This document shows positions 1 to 10,670 of a DNA stretch of 64,000 nucleotides, piece by piece (the first letter of the stretch is position 1; the number at the start of each line of letters is the position of its first letter). The DNA is from Ceratopteris richardii (lineage: Eukaryota; Streptophyta; Polypodiopsida; Polypodiales; Pteridaceae): contig CM035437.1 of the NCBI GenBank assembly GCA_020310875.1, positions 47,578,924-47,642,923 on the forward strand, given 5' to 3'. A model generated the notes under the pieces. It did no database searches and was not told where the DNA came from. It saw nothing but the letters and a program-made list of their open reading frames with translations. The translations under genes were made by a program, and so were the position numbers.

Positions 1-2
1 GT

Positions 3-2969
3 GGATGCTTTGTGGAGAACCCTAAGCAAGGTTACAAGGTCATAGCAAGAGGAAAGAAGCAAGGGAGACTCTTCACTTTGGAGGTAAATTCTCATTCTAC
101 TCAACATGTCTACTTCACATATGGAAACAAGAGGATTTCGGAGTTGGACTTGTGGCACAAGAGGATAGGTCACATCAACATACAAAGAATGAAGGAAATG
201 CAATTCAAGAGGCTGGTTGAAGGTCTTCCCAACTTCCAAGGACAAGGTATGAAGCATTTATGTGAATCTTGTCAACTAGGGAAGCAAGCGAGACTTCCAT
301 TCAAGAAGAGTGGCTACATAAGCCAACATCCATTGGAGTTGATACATACAGATGTGTGGGGGCCAACGAAAGAGCAATCCATTGGAGGTAACAAGTACTT
401 TGTCACTTTTATAGATGATTGCACAAGGATGGTTTGGGTTTATTTCATAAAAAACAAATCAGATGTGTTTACATGTTTCAAAGCATTCAAGGCAATGGTA
501 GAGAAGGAAACAGGTACATATATCAAGAAGCTAAGGTCCGATGGAGGGGGAGAATATTTCTCAAATGAGTTTTCTGATTTTTTAATGGATCAAGGCATCA
601 AGAGGCAAGTAACATGCAGGTACACACCCCAACAAAATGGAGTAGCAGAGAGAAAGAATAGATACATTGCCGAGATCGCTAGAGCAATGCTTAATGAGAT
701 GAATGTACCTAACATGTTTTGGAGTGATGCAGCAAATACCGCCGTGTATCTAATGAATAGGGCTCCTACCTCAGGGATCCATGGCTTGACACCATATCAA
801 GCCTATTATGGTAAGAAACCTGATCTTTCCCACTTGAAGATATTTGGATGTACTTGTTATGTACATGTGCCAAGTGAATTGAGGCACAAGCTACAACCAA
901 AGGCAGAAAAGTGTGTGTTTCTAGGATATTCAAATGATCATAAAGGTTACAGGTGCTTCAACCCAAATACAAAGGACTTGAGGATATCAAGGGATGTAGC
1001 ATTTGATGAGCTACTCCCTTGGTATAAGAAGTATGATTGTATGCAGGACTATGAAGAAGAAAAGCATGGACATGATGAAGAACAAATCGACCTAGAGCTA
1101 AGCGGCCCAAGGTGTTCCATCAATGAAGATAGTTCAAGCATGAACTCACCATGGAGGGGGAGATCTTCATCAAGCTATGAAGCACAATCAATCAACAAAG
1201 GCAAAGCAACATTGGTGGAGTTGGATGAAGAAGGTAATGAAGTTGAAGATGATGAAGGACACATGATGGAGAAAGAAGCCACGTCAAAGAAAGAGATCAA
1301 GTTCCCAAGGCAAAGGAGGTTTATTCCTCCAAAAGGTGAAGAAAGGAAGTCTTCTAGAGTTAAGTATCCAACTCAAAGGTTTACTTATGATTCATACATG
1401 GCAACACATTATGCATATATGAACAAAGTAGTAGAAGATCATGAGCCCGATTGCTATGAAGATGCAAGCAGGTACACCGAATGGAAAGAGGCAATGCAAG
1501 AAGAGATCGACGCACTTGAGGAAAATCAAACATGGACTCTAGTGCCCAAGAAGGAGAACATGAAGGTAATAGGTAATAAGTGGGTGTATAAAGTAAAGAG
1601 GAATTCAGATGGATCTATTTCTAGGTTCAAAGCAAGATTGGTGGCCAAGGGTTTTGCACAAACCTATGGAGTGGACTTTGAAGAGACATTCAGCCCCGTG
1701 GCAAAGATGAGCACCATTAGGACACTCATTGCAATGGCTGCTAGCAAAGGATGGAAGCTCTTCCAATTGGATATCAAGAATGCCTTTCTCAATGGAGACT
1801 TGGAAGAAGAGGTATACATGGAGCAACCACTAGGTTTTGTTCATAAAGAGTTTCCACATCATGTTTGTAGGTTGAAGAAGGCACTTTATGGCCTAAAGCA
1901 AGCTCCAAGGGCTTGGAACCAAAGATTGGTGGACTATTTGATCAAATGTGGTTACAATCAATGCAAGGCGGATCCATCTCTCTTCATCAAACAAAGAGGA
2001 GAACTTGTGGTCTACATGTGTGTGTATGTAGATGATCTTATCATTACAGGTAATGATACAAAGGGCATTGAGGAGATCAAGGCAAAGCTTGGAAAGGAGT
2101 TTAGGATCTCTGATCTTGGAGATCTTAGGTATTTTCTTGGCATTGAAGTTGTATACAAAGAAGAAGGTATTATGCTCATACAAAGGAAGTATATTCTAGA
2201 CCTACTTGAGAGGTTTGGGATGCTACATTGCAAGCCTATTTCAAATCCCATGGAAGTTAATGTAAAGCTAAGCTCCATTGATGGAGAGCCATTAGAGGAT
2301 GTAACTTTGTATCGATCTATTGTAGGCTCTTTCAATTATGCCACAATAACCAGGCCTGACATAGCATATGGAGTTGGAGTGTTATCACAATTTATGCATA
2401 GTCCAAGGACTACACACTTGCAAGCTGCAAGAAGAATGTTGCGATATCTCAAAGCCACTATAAATGAAGGATTGTTCTACTCATTTGATGATGATATGCA
2501 GGTCAAAGCTTATTCCGATGCCGATTGGGCCGGTTCGAAGGAAGATAGAAGGAGTACAAGTGGTTACCTAGTCATGCTAGGTAGCAAGATCATCTCATGG
2601 ATTTCAAAGAAGCAACCCACGGTGGCATTATCTTCCACCGAGGCTGAGTATAGAGCTTTGGCTCAAGTCACATGTGAGCTAATGTGGATTAAGAAGTTAT
2701 TTATGGAGCTTAATTTGCAGGTTGACACATATCCAATTTTTTGTGACAACATGAGTAGCATTCATCTAGCATCAAACCCTGTCTATCATGCTAGAACCAA
2801 GCATATTGAAGTGCACTATCACTTCATAAGGGAAAAGGTGATATCCAAGGAAGTTTCAGTACATCATATTGGTACTAAGGACCAAGTTGCGGACATGTTT
2901 ACAAAGGCTTTGGATGGGATGAAGATTTCAAAATTCAAGCAATGCATCAACATGAAGGAGCTTGGATGA
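3..2969 (+). CDS. pol: Copia polyprotein: integrase, reverse transcriptase, RNase H (5' partial)
   Basis: This is the enzymatic half of a copia polyprotein; it would copy the element's RNA into DNA and insert it in the genome. The frame is open from base 3, so the GTG at 12 is not a real start. Counting from base 12, the HHCC zinc motif is H49, H54, C84, C87. The integrase catalytic triad is D114 (HTDVWGP), D177 and E213 (GVAERKN). The reverse transcriptase has LDIKNAFLNGDL and the YVDD active site at residues 672-675 (bases 2025-2036). RNase H shows YSDADWAG near 834 and SSTEAEY near 874. The frame ends with the usual DMFTKALDG tail just before the polypurine tract. All key catalytic residues I can check are present. 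Gag and protease are upstream of the window. Confidence 0.95.
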   Translation, partial: GCFVENPKQGYKVIARGKKQGRLFTLEVNSHSTQHVYFTYGNKRISELDLWHKRIGHINIQRMKEMQFKRLVEGLPNFQGQGMKHLCESCQLGKQARLPFKKSGYISQHPLELIHTDVWGPTKEQSIGGNKYFVTFIDDCTRMVWVYFIKNKSDVFTCFKAFKAMVEKETGTYIKKLRSDGGGEYFSNEFSDFLMDQGIKRQVTCRYTPQQNGVAERKNRYIAEIARAMLNEMNVPNMFWSDAANTAVYLMNRAPTSGIHGLTPYQAYYGKKPDLSHLKIFGCTCYVHVPSELRHKLQPKAEKCVFLGYSNDHKGYRCFNPNTKDLRISRDVAFDELLPWYKKYDCMQDYEEEKHGHDEEQIDLELSGPRCSINEDSSSMNSPWRGRSSSSYEAQSINKGKATLVELDEEGNEVEDDEGHMMEKEATSKKEIKFPRQRRFIPPKGEERKSSRVKYPTQRFTYDSYMATHYAYMNKVVEDHEPDCYEDASRYTEWKEAMQEEIDALEENQTWTLVPKKENMKVIGNKWVYKVKRNSDGSISRFKARLVAKGFAQTYGVDFEETFSPVAKMSTIRTLIAMAASKGWKLFQLDIKNAFLNGDLEEEVYMEQPLGFVHKEFPHHVCRLKKALYGLKQAPRAWNQRLVDYLIKCGYNQCKADPSLFIKQRGELVVYMCVYVDDLIITGNDTKGIEEIKAKLGKEFRISDLGDLRYFLGIEVVYKEEGIMLIQRKYILDLLERFGMLHCKPISNPMEVNVKLSSIDGEPLEDVTLYRSIVGSFNYATITRPDIAYGVGVLSQFMHSPRTTHLQAARRMLRYLKATINEGLFYSFDDDMQVKAYSDADWAGSKEDRRSTSGYLVMLGSKIISWISKKQPTVALSSTEAEYRALAQVTCELMWIKKLFMELNLQVDTYPIFCDNMSSIHLASNPVYHARTKHIEVHYHFIREKVISKEVSVHHIGTKDQVADMFTKALDGMKISKFKQCINMKELG

Positions 2970-2985
2970 GGATGAAGAATTGAAG

Positions 2986-2997
2986 CTTGAGGGGGAG
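2986..2997 (+). other. Polypurine tract of A1
   Basis: The purine run TTGAGGGGGAG lies 17 bases after the pol stop codon and directly before TGTTAAAAG, the LTR start. It would prime plus-strand DNA synthesis. The same tract with few changes occurs in A2, C and E, and in inverse form in D2/F2, F1 and L. Confidence 0.9.
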
Positions 2998-3196
2998 TGT
3001 TAAAAGTCAAGCTTCAAGCTAAAAATTCGTGGGGAATCTTTTATGGACATGTGGAGCAATCAAAGGAAGCCAAAAGCCACGAGATTCCATCAAGAAAAGT
3101 CACTCAACCACTCCCCAAGTCATCTCAACTAATTCCTCCAAGTTAGGAAGCTGATTTGGAAAGGTAGTTCCTAGATTTTAGGGGCACACCTCTCAC

Positions 3197-3204
3197 TATA
3201 AAAG
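3197..3204 (+). promoter_or_regulatory. TATA box in A1 LTR
   Basis: TATAAAAG with GC-balanced flanks, about 200 bases into the LTR. Transcription would start about 30 bases further on. Functional status unknown. Confidence 0.6.
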
Positions 3205-3403
3205 GAGCATGTATCCCGACTTCTTTTGGGCCATCTTCTTGGAGTTTTAGCTCATGTAAAGTGAGCACTAAGTGCTGGAGTTGTGATAAGCAAGCCCCTT
3301 GCTTAAGCAACCCCCTTGCTTGCTTGTTTGTTTTCTTTTAGTAGGCATATCTATGTGTGTGCGCAGGCAGTGTTGCAACTCTCTACCCCTGAGTTGTTAG
3401 CAT

Positions 3404-3930
3404 TGGTTCTCCCTCATATGGTATCCATTTGATGTAATTCTTGTCTCATTGGATAGCTATAAGAGTCTATTTTATGCTTACCAATTCTCTGGAGCATTCT
3501 CTGAGTAAGCTGGGAGCAACATTCATTTTAGTGAAGTTGTGTGATTGATATCTCTCTCTTTGTGTAGGCTCTGTTGGAAATATTTTGCTCTCTGTTGTAA
3601 GGGCTGGTTCTCCTTCTCTATGTATCCATTTGCTATGATTTTGGTGTCATTGGGTAGCTATTAGAGTCCTCTAAAGTTGACTTAAGTTTGAGATTCATTC
3701 TCTGTATAATCTCTGAGAAAAGTTTGCTGGAGTGAAGTGAGGTCTCTGCTTGACTAGCAGTTGTGAGCATTCAACTAGCTCATGTTGTAGACATTGTTTC
3801 TCTTTGTGTAAGCATCCATTTCAAGTGAAATTTGTTTTGTTGGAAAGCCCTTGGTGTCTACTACAGGTCTACAAAAGCTCACTGGAGTTCTCTGCATAAG
3901 CTCTGAGTAAGAGCATTTTTGGTGTGCAGA
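3404..3930 (+). repeat. Three imperfect tandem copies of a ~195-bp unit inside the A1 LTR
   Basis: Three blocks each start with a variant of TGGTTCTC, followed by GTATCCATTT at 3421, 3622 and 3812 (GCATCCATTT in the third). Each continues with a TCATTGG-like stretch, an AGAGTCT-like stretch and CTCTGAGTAAG-like ends. Spacings are 201 and 190 bases. The units lie downstream of the TATA box, so they would be in R/U5 and in the transcript leader. Confidence 0.75.
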
Positions 3931-4311
3931 GGTCAAAGAAGTATACCTGTCGAGGTCATTCGCGCTTCATCGTTGCTTAGGGGTTGAGATACTTCCCCCA
4001 TCATTAAATCCCCCACAAAGGATGACCTCAAATCAAAGGGAGTCCAAAGTAGTCCATGTAATAAGTCTTTCAATGTCTAGATAGGTGCATACACTCATGC
4101 AATGACGAATGGTAGAGGGACTCTAAAAAAAGGAGCAACCCACTGACTATTTGGATCCACCAAGGTCTCCACTAAGAATATATAGATGCTAATCTTGCCT
4201 GATTACTAAAGTCAAACCACCACTCCCTTATAGATGTTGAGTGGTGAATCACAAGTAAGATGCAGAAATGCTTTTAAGTCTCTTTTGAAGCTCAACACAT
4301 CCACATTGGTA

Positions 4312-4799
4312 TGTTGGAGAGAGATGAAGTTTGAGTTGACATTTTTGCCCCCAAGCCATTGACCAAATAGAACTACCCTTGAGGGGTCCCATATCCCTCC
4401 AATGTTGAGAGAAACAATAATTATTTTAAAAGCCCAAGGTCTTTGACTGGTCAAGAACTTCTCCCTCTTTTTCTTGCTTTTTTCTTTGTCCTTTTTGTTG
4501 AGAGTTCCATCCTCCACCCTGTTCTCAAAATCTACATTCATTCTCATGTGATTTATCCCACATGCAAGGGAATTCTCCTAAACGCCATATAAGGAGGGCC
4601 TCATATCACCTCTCCCCATTGATTCATGTACTTCTTGGAGGCGCCCACCTTGTGGTTCTTACTCCATACTTGCCAAGTAAGTTTCCATTTCATAATTTAG
4701 TTCTTCCTCATTTTATTTCTTTATCATGTTGTTTCTTCTATACTTTGAGCCTCCATAGTTTTTTGTAGTTGTTTGTATCTTGGGGAATATTTCCTAACA
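4312..4799 (+). repeat. 5' LTR (truncated or left edge uncertain) of an unassigned LTR element
   Basis: The right edge is firm: TAACA at 4795-4799 is followed at once by a primer-binding site. A TATA-like CATATAAGG lies near 4586. A possible start is TGTTGGAG at 4312, but another TGTTGAGAG at 4403 is equally possible. No coding region that clearly belongs to it follows. Confidence 0.5.
4350..4577 (+). repeat. Diverged direct repeat, copy 1
   Basis: The block from the CCCATATCC region through TCTACATTC and TCATGTGATTTATCCCACATGCA recurs, diverged, at about 5125-5295 in the same orientation. Shared landmarks are CAAAATCTACATTC and TTTATCCCA[CT]ATGCA. The second copy lies in the leader beyond the primer-binding site, so this may be a partly duplicated LTR. 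Confidence 0.6.
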
Positions 4800-4811
4800 T
4801 GGTATCAAAGC
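4800..4811 (+). other. Primer-binding site (initiator-Met tRNA type)
   Basis: TGGTATCAAAGC directly abuts the LTR end. It matches the usual plant copia site TGGTATCAGAGC with one change. It would prime minus-strand synthesis. Confidence 0.8.
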
Positions 4812-5124
4812 ATATTTTATTTTTCTTCCTCATAGATTTTAGGTTTCTCTCTCATTCCCTCCCTTCCCACCCTTCTCTTAAGTTCTTTCTATCCTTATTC
4901 CTTTACATGTAATCATTCATTTCCATTTCCTTATTTGTATGTGTTCTATTAGAATTTAGAGGCTTTCTTCTTGTTTCTAGTTACCCATCACCAGGGATCC
5001 CATATGTCCATGGAACCAATACCACATGGATGCCATGTGTCCATGAAAACCAAGGGATGCCATATGTCCCACACTTGGATGCCATATGTACAATTTATGC
5101 CTAAGATCTCATATGTCCTTAGAT

Positions 5125-5295
5125 CCTAAGACCCAATGAACTAATTCATCCCATATGTCACTAGTTCCCCACATGAAAAACAAAAGTTTCATCACATGGA
5201 GAGCAGTGTTTAGAGTTCGATGATCCACCCTATTGTCAAAATCTACATTCGTTCTCATGCAATTCCATTTATCCCATATGCATTTAATTTCTCCT
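5125..5295 (+). repeat. Diverged direct repeat, copy 2
   Basis: Partner of the 4350-4577 block; the best-conserved part is 5207-5295. Just upstream (about 5000-5160) the motif GATGCCATATGTCC recurs several times with changes, a short imperfect tandem repeat. Confidence 0.55.
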
Positions 5296-6720
5296 TTGTC
5301 ATCCATCGCAACCTTCAATAGCTCCATTGTGACCTTTAGTAGCTCCATGGTGACCTTTAGTAGTTGCATGGATCAAAGGTTTTTCTATTTTCTTTGAAAG
5401 AGTTCATCACGATAGACCAAGTGATGTGTCGTGTGACTCTATCATAATTAGGAATAGTGCTCTTGTGCCACATGGTATTCCCTGCTCTATCTTTTTTCAT
5501 GTGTGGTTAGCTCTATCTCCTACTCTTTTGTCTATTGTATGTGGCCCGCTCTATCATATGTGGCCTTTTCTTTTTCACCTGCTTCATTTTTTGTTTTTCT
5601 CTTTTCCTTTAAGTTTTACTCTTTAGTGAACAAAAGGATTCTAGGCGTTTTTATGTTTCTTTTGTAATTTTTTTTATTTTTTGTTTTTGTTTAGCTTCGA
5701 GTTGGACGAGATCTTCCCTTTATTTTCATTTTAATGTTAGTTTTTGGATTCAACATCTTTCCTTTTGCTGGTTCCTTTAATCATTCTCTTTTACTTGAAG
5801 TGTAAGAGTTGTTTAGCAAAAAGAAAAAGGAAAAAGAAGAAGAAAAGAAGCAAAAATTCTAAATTCAATAAGAAATAAAAAAGGAATTGGAAAGGTTTGA
5901 GGTCCTTAATAAAAGAGGTTCTTTTTGACGTGTGCTTGGTCTTCAAAGTGGTGTTTTCAAGGGTTTTTTCTCAGGGTTTGTGCTTTGGTAATTGCCTCCT
6001 TTCAAGTGTCTTGCTCTTGTGGATTTCCCATAAGCTAAGGTTTTATGGCTCTATTTTGGTTGGGAATATGGCAAGAGTTGTGCCTTTCTTGATGGTTAGT
6101 AATCTCGGTCCGATGTCAAAAGAGAAGACCCGAGGTGATTCTCTAGTCTCTTTGGAAAGAAAACTCCTACTGTCATCCTTCCTAGATTTTGGATAAACAA
6201 GAAGAAGTGAAGAGGATTCACCTCATTGGGTAGATCTTTGGCCATAAACTACCTCTTGAATCCCCTAGAAAATGGTTCCATAAGGAGTGGTTTCCATGTG
6301 GATTGGTTTTCAGCAAGTGTCAATTTTCGTCAGCAAATCATGTTCATGTGGTCTTTTAGAATGAAGAAATGGCCTTCCAAGTCTTATAGGTTGGTGCCTC
6401 ATAGGTTTGTCACACAACTGTATGCCTCTTCAAGTGGCTACCAAAGTTCATTCCTAATAAGTATAAGCCACCACATTTTCTGCTCTATGTGGAACTCCCT
6501 AACGTTCCATACTTCCTTTTTGTGTTTTTTAGGGAGATCATTTTGCCCATCGGCTTACTATTAACCTCTAGGGAAGATGTCAGTGGTTTCATATATGAAG
6601 GTGCGATGTACTCACTCAACATGAGATGGCACCCTCATATGCGCATTGAAGCATATCTTAACTTGGACATACCTTGCAAAACCAACATAGAGACTAGCGA
6701 ATAAAAGCCTCTCGATCAAG
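5296..6720. other. Unassigned sequence between an LTR leader and copia A2
   Basis: T-rich on the + strand to about 5880, with short frames only. From 5897 to 6704 several overlapping forward frames of 70-112 codons exist, but none carries a motif I recognise and they do not join without frameshifts. The stretch may be a decayed gag or leader, since copia linker and RT sequence begins just after it. I cannot name it. Confidence 0.3.
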
Positions 6721-6721
6721 A

Positions 6722-8570
6722 ATTAATCAACAAAAAAGTTGGTATGCAGATCAAAGTCATACAGTTGAAGAATTTGAAGAAGATATAAGAAGATGTGAGA
6801 AAGGAAAATCAAGTGTGGAGGTGAATGGAGATGAAGAGTGCAAGCAAGTACATCCAGAAGTGGATTAACAAGAAGAAATGAAGAAGCTCCTATATTTGAT
6901 GAAGAGGTGTATCCAGACACACATGAAGAATGTAAACCAAGGAGGTCAAGTAGAACAAGATGGCAACCAAAAAGGTGTTCTTATGATACTTCTTACATAA
7001 CTCAAGAGAACTATTCATATATGGTCAAAGATGATGAAGAACCTTAGAACTATGATGAAGCAAAAGGTGAGAACCAATGGGAAGAAGCAATGAAGGAAGA
7101 ATTCAATGCACTAGAGGAGAACAAGACTTGGGAACTTGTTTCTAAACCAAATGGTAAGAAGGTAATTGGAAATAAATGGGTTTATAAAGTGAAGAAGCTT
7201 ACAGATAGAAGTATAGCCAAATACAAATCTACATGGTGGTGAAAGGCTATGCCCAAACTTATGGCATAGATTATGATGAGACATTCACTTCTGTAGCTTA
7301 GATTTCAACTATAAGGACAATCACTGCTATTGCAACTTAAAAAGGATGGACTCTGATTCAACCGGATATAAAGAATGCAATCTTGAATGGATACATATCA
7401 GATGAGGTATACATGGAACAACCTCAAGGGTTTATAGATTCTAGGTGTCCAAATTTTGTGTACAGATTGAGAACAATACTCTATGGATTGAAGCAAGCTC
7501 CAAGACCATGTAACTATAGATTGGTGAAGTATCTCAATGATCTTGGATATCAAAGTTCAAAAGCACATCCAAGTCTACTCAACAAAAGAAGAGCGAAAGG
7601 TGCAATCTACATTTGTATTTATGTAGATGACATTATAATCACAGGTACTTCAAATGAAGGAATCAAGGAGGTAAAGAGATTACTTGAGAAAGATTTCAAG
7701 ATCTGTAATCTAGGAAAGTTATCATACTTTCTTGGAATAAAAGTCACTTATATAGATCATGGAATATATGTGTCACAAGAAAGGTATCTTCTAAACCTAT
7801 TGAAGAAGTTTGGTATGGAAAATTGTAGAGAAGCTTCAACTCCACTTGAAGTCAATCAGAAGCTCAGTAAATATGAGGGTGTCGAATACAACGATATGAG
7901 GAAGTATCAATCTCTTGTGAGTAGTTTGATTTATGCTACACTAACAAGACTTGATCTTAATTATGTAGTGGGAGTTCTGTCACAATTCATGCATTGTCCA
8001 AAGGATCCACATTGGATTGTAGGTCAAAGAGTTCTAAGATATATCAAAGGAATCATAAAGGAAGGATTATATTATCCTTTTACTTCAAATTTGAAGTTGA
8101 GAGCCTATAGTGACTCAGATTGGGCAGGTAATCAAGATGACGGAAGATCAACTCATGGCTACATGATATACATTGGTGATAAGCTTGTAAGTTGGTGTTC
8201 AAAGAAACAACATACAGTAGCATTATCATCAACTGAAGCTGAGTACAAAGGACTTGTAGAAGCAGATAAGGAGGTCATATGGATGTAGAAATTATTCAAA
8301 AGCTTAGGCATTAATCAAGGTATACCTACAATACATGGAGATAACATGAGTTCACTTTATCTTGCAAAAAATTAAGTATTTCATGCAAGAACAAAACATA
8401 TAGAGATATAGTATCATTTCTTGAGAGAAAAAGTAATGGATAAAGAAATTGAAGTGGAGTACATTTCTACAAAGGATCTGATAACATATATAATGACAAA
8501 GAGCTTGGATGGTGTGAAGACCAACATATTCAAAAGTATGGCAAGAGTAAAAGAAAAGAAGATGATATGA
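6722..8570 (+). pseudogene. Decayed copia pol A2 (linker, reverse transcriptase, RNase H)
   Basis: The integrase-RT linker is recognisable at 6838-7047 (RRSSRTRWQPKR), followed by the RT N-terminus around 7080-7380 with several stops and frameshifts. A longer open stretch at 7383-8288 holds RT with YVDD at 7620-7631 and RNase H (YSDSDWAGN, SSTEAEY). A TAG at 8286 then interrupts the tail, which continues in frame as GDNMSSLYLA and TKSLDGV to about 8540. Integrase and everything upstream are missing. This is a dead copy; the YVDD core is still intact. Confidence 0.88.
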
Positions 8571-8607
8571 AGAAATAGAGAATTTCAATTAGAGATTGAG
8601 GGGGAGT

Positions 8608-9450
8608 TGTTGGAGAACCAATCACAAATTGGACATAAAGTTGAAGGTCAAAGTCTAAGAAGAAAAGCACATGCCTATGTGAAGGGACAATTTCACACAT
8701 GTACCATATTTGTAAAGCTAGACTTAACTTTAGTTCTAGAATTTTCAAAAGTCATGAGATTAAGAAAATCTATATAAGTTAGTTTGTATCAACAGACGCT
8801 AAGAGAGAGAGAGAATGTGAGAAAGAGAGATTTTCTATGACTAAGAAATAATCGGGCTTCTCTAAGTTTAAGCACCTGTAAACTTCTGAGTTTTTCATAG
8901 CTATGAGAAGAACTAATTAAAGTCTTGTGTATGCGACTCTCTCCTCCATCTTCATGCTTTGCCTATTGTGATAATAATTTCAAAACTTCAAGTTTCCCAA
9001 GCAACTCGATGCTTGGATCGAGTTTGAGCTCATAAGTTCTTATTTCATTCTCTAAGTTCTATCTACTATTGAATCTCTTTGAAAACATGAGGTTTCTAAA
9101 GCAACTGATGCTTGGCATTGAATTTCAATGTAAAGTCGATGCCTAGCATCGAACTCCCACATAAAAGTGGTTTTCTTCATACCTATGGTTCTCAAGGTAT
9201 TTCAAGTGCTAAAAAAGTGGCATCTTATGCACAAAGTTGATGATAAGCACCAAGTTTGTGTGGGAGGTCGATGCCAAGTTGAAAACTTTTCTATTTAGAT
9301 AGACAGTTTTACTAAAACAGGCAAGATTTCCTATTTTGGTAGCTCATATAGGGTCAAATTGTGAAGGTGATAACTTGGTGTGTAGTGCAAAGTTTTAGCA
9401 ACTAATAGCTTTTTGGAAAGATCTTCACTTCTACTTCCATCCACCAAAAA
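8608..9450 (+). repeat. 3' LTR of A2 (right edge uncertain)
   Basis: A polypurine tract (TTGAGGGGGAG, 8596-8606) precedes TGTTGGAGAACC at 8608. A TATA box TATATAAG lies at 8771-8778. An AG-rich stretch follows at 8800-8830. I see no matching CCAACA end, so the right edge is a rough placement. Confidence 0.6.
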
Positions 9451-9689
9451 ATCTTGGAAAAATAATATTTGTTCTAAGAGAAATAAGAAAAATATTGAAG
9501 CTATGTCATTTTAATGACTAGAAATTTTTGAAGAAGCAAAGTTCTCAGTTTAGGTAATCATTTCTTAGTTTGAAGAAGCATTGATTTAATGGTGACCATA
9601 GAGGTTGTCTACTGTCACATTAATTCATTTCTTATGATGTTACATACATCAAGAACATGCAAAAAGCAAGGCATGATGTTAGGTGTAGA
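9451..9689. other. Unassigned spacer
   Basis: AT-rich sequence between the A2 LTR and the inverted B1 gag fragment. Nothing recognisable. Confidence 0.3.
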
Positions 9690-10670
9690 GAAAAGAAAGT
9701 TTGTATTAAAAGCATCTGAGTCTCCTTCAGACATACACTGGTCAGTGGGTCATAGCTGCATACAGTGGTAAATGCCCATTCTTCATTTTGCAAGAGATTA
9801 GTAGAATATGTTTTAGGTGCAGCAGCCTCTACAACAACCATTCCAGCCTCGTTCTTCCTTGCCTCTTTAGCAATTAGTTTTGGAGAGCTCTTTATGACAT
9901 GATCGTTTCTTTTACAATATTTGCAAAACAATTTCTACTTTTTCGTTTTCTTCTCATCTCTATCATCCTTCTTTGATTGTGCAGAATTAGTAGATTTTTG
10001 CTTACTAGTAGAAAAGCTCCATTTGCCTTTGCCCTTTTGACTAGCCAGGAGAGCTCGATTTGAAACATGCATAATGGACTTGTTCTAGCTAGACTAATCT
10101 TCCTGCAATAGAACAGAGACGAACTCCTCAAATGTTAAGGCAGTTGGATTGCCTTTCATGATAAACATCAAATGAAGAGTAGAAGAAAAACTATGATATG
10201 AATTAGGAAGACCATTCTGAACAGTCTACATAAGTGAATTGTTAGGCAAGACTTCATCAACAAAAAATCAATTGTTCCTTCAAATCTTTGATCTTTGTCA
10301 GAAAATTGTCCATGGAATCTTCTTCATTCATGTGCTCACTCTCCAACTGTTTTTAGAGGTAAGCAACACGAGCCTCAGTCCTTGCTGGTATGAAGTGGAA
10401 AGTGTATCCCAACCATCCTTAGCTATTCTACAAGAGCAAATGTGAGGAAAAATGGCATGTTTGACAGACAAGGCTATCAATCCATGTCCCTGAGCATCTT
10501 TGCCATCCCAATAAATTTGGTATGTAGTATTGTAGCTCAAACAAGAACATGAAGAATATCGTCATCTTCAATGCCATCTCCATCACCTTCAGCAACTATG
10601 TTTGCAAGTGTAATAGGACGTTTTTCAACACCCTGCACAATATTCCATAGTCCTTTTGCGTTGCAACAAT
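9690..10670 (-). pseudogene. Family B gag fragment (B1), inverted and truncated
   Basis: On the minus strand this matches the gag of B3 at about 47530-48440. Reading leftward are the KGLWNIVQGVEK segment, GDGIEDDDILHVL, the SWQ-like core, and a zinc knuckle near 9900-9931. In the knuckle (CKYCKRNDHVIKSSP) the final Cys is replaced by Ser. Stops and frameshifts split it into at least four frames. The N-terminus is cut off at about 10670, where forward-strand integrase of another family begins. No LTR is visible. Confidence 0.8.

Larger units (their letters stand above)
1..3969 (+). mobile_element. Ty1/copia retrotransposon A1, 3' part
   Basis: The left window edge cuts this element inside its polyprotein frame. 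What remains, in order, is the gag-pre-integrase segment, integrase, reverse transcriptase and RNase H, then a polypurine tract and a 3' LTR. The integrase-before-RT order defines Ty1/copia. The frame has no stop or frameshift over about 2.97 kb, unlike every other copia copy here, so this is the youngest-looking insertion. The 3' limit of the LTR is not certain; I place it near a TG..CA-compatible end at about 3969. Confidence 0.9.
2998..3969 (+). repeat. 3' LTR of A1 (right edge uncertain)
   Basis: It begins TGTTAAAAGTC directly after the polypurine tract. A TATA box (TATAAAAG) sits at 3197-3204, about 200 bases in, consistent with the U3 promoter of an LTR. Downstream is an internal tandem repeat (separate entry). 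No clear TAACA end followed by a target repeat is visible, so the right boundary is a guess. Confidence 0.7.

Noticed and set aside
1605..2335. Minus-strand frames inside A1
   Set aside because: Shadows of the intact forward pol frame.
4212..4547. Minus-strand 111-codon frame, Lys-rich
   Set aside because: It lies in an LTR and its Lys run comes from a CTTTTT-rich stretch; the similar frame at 5109-5369 is explained by the DNA repeat.
5897..6704. Possible gag or LINE ORF1
   Set aside because: Protein-like in places but no motif I can name, and frames do not join.
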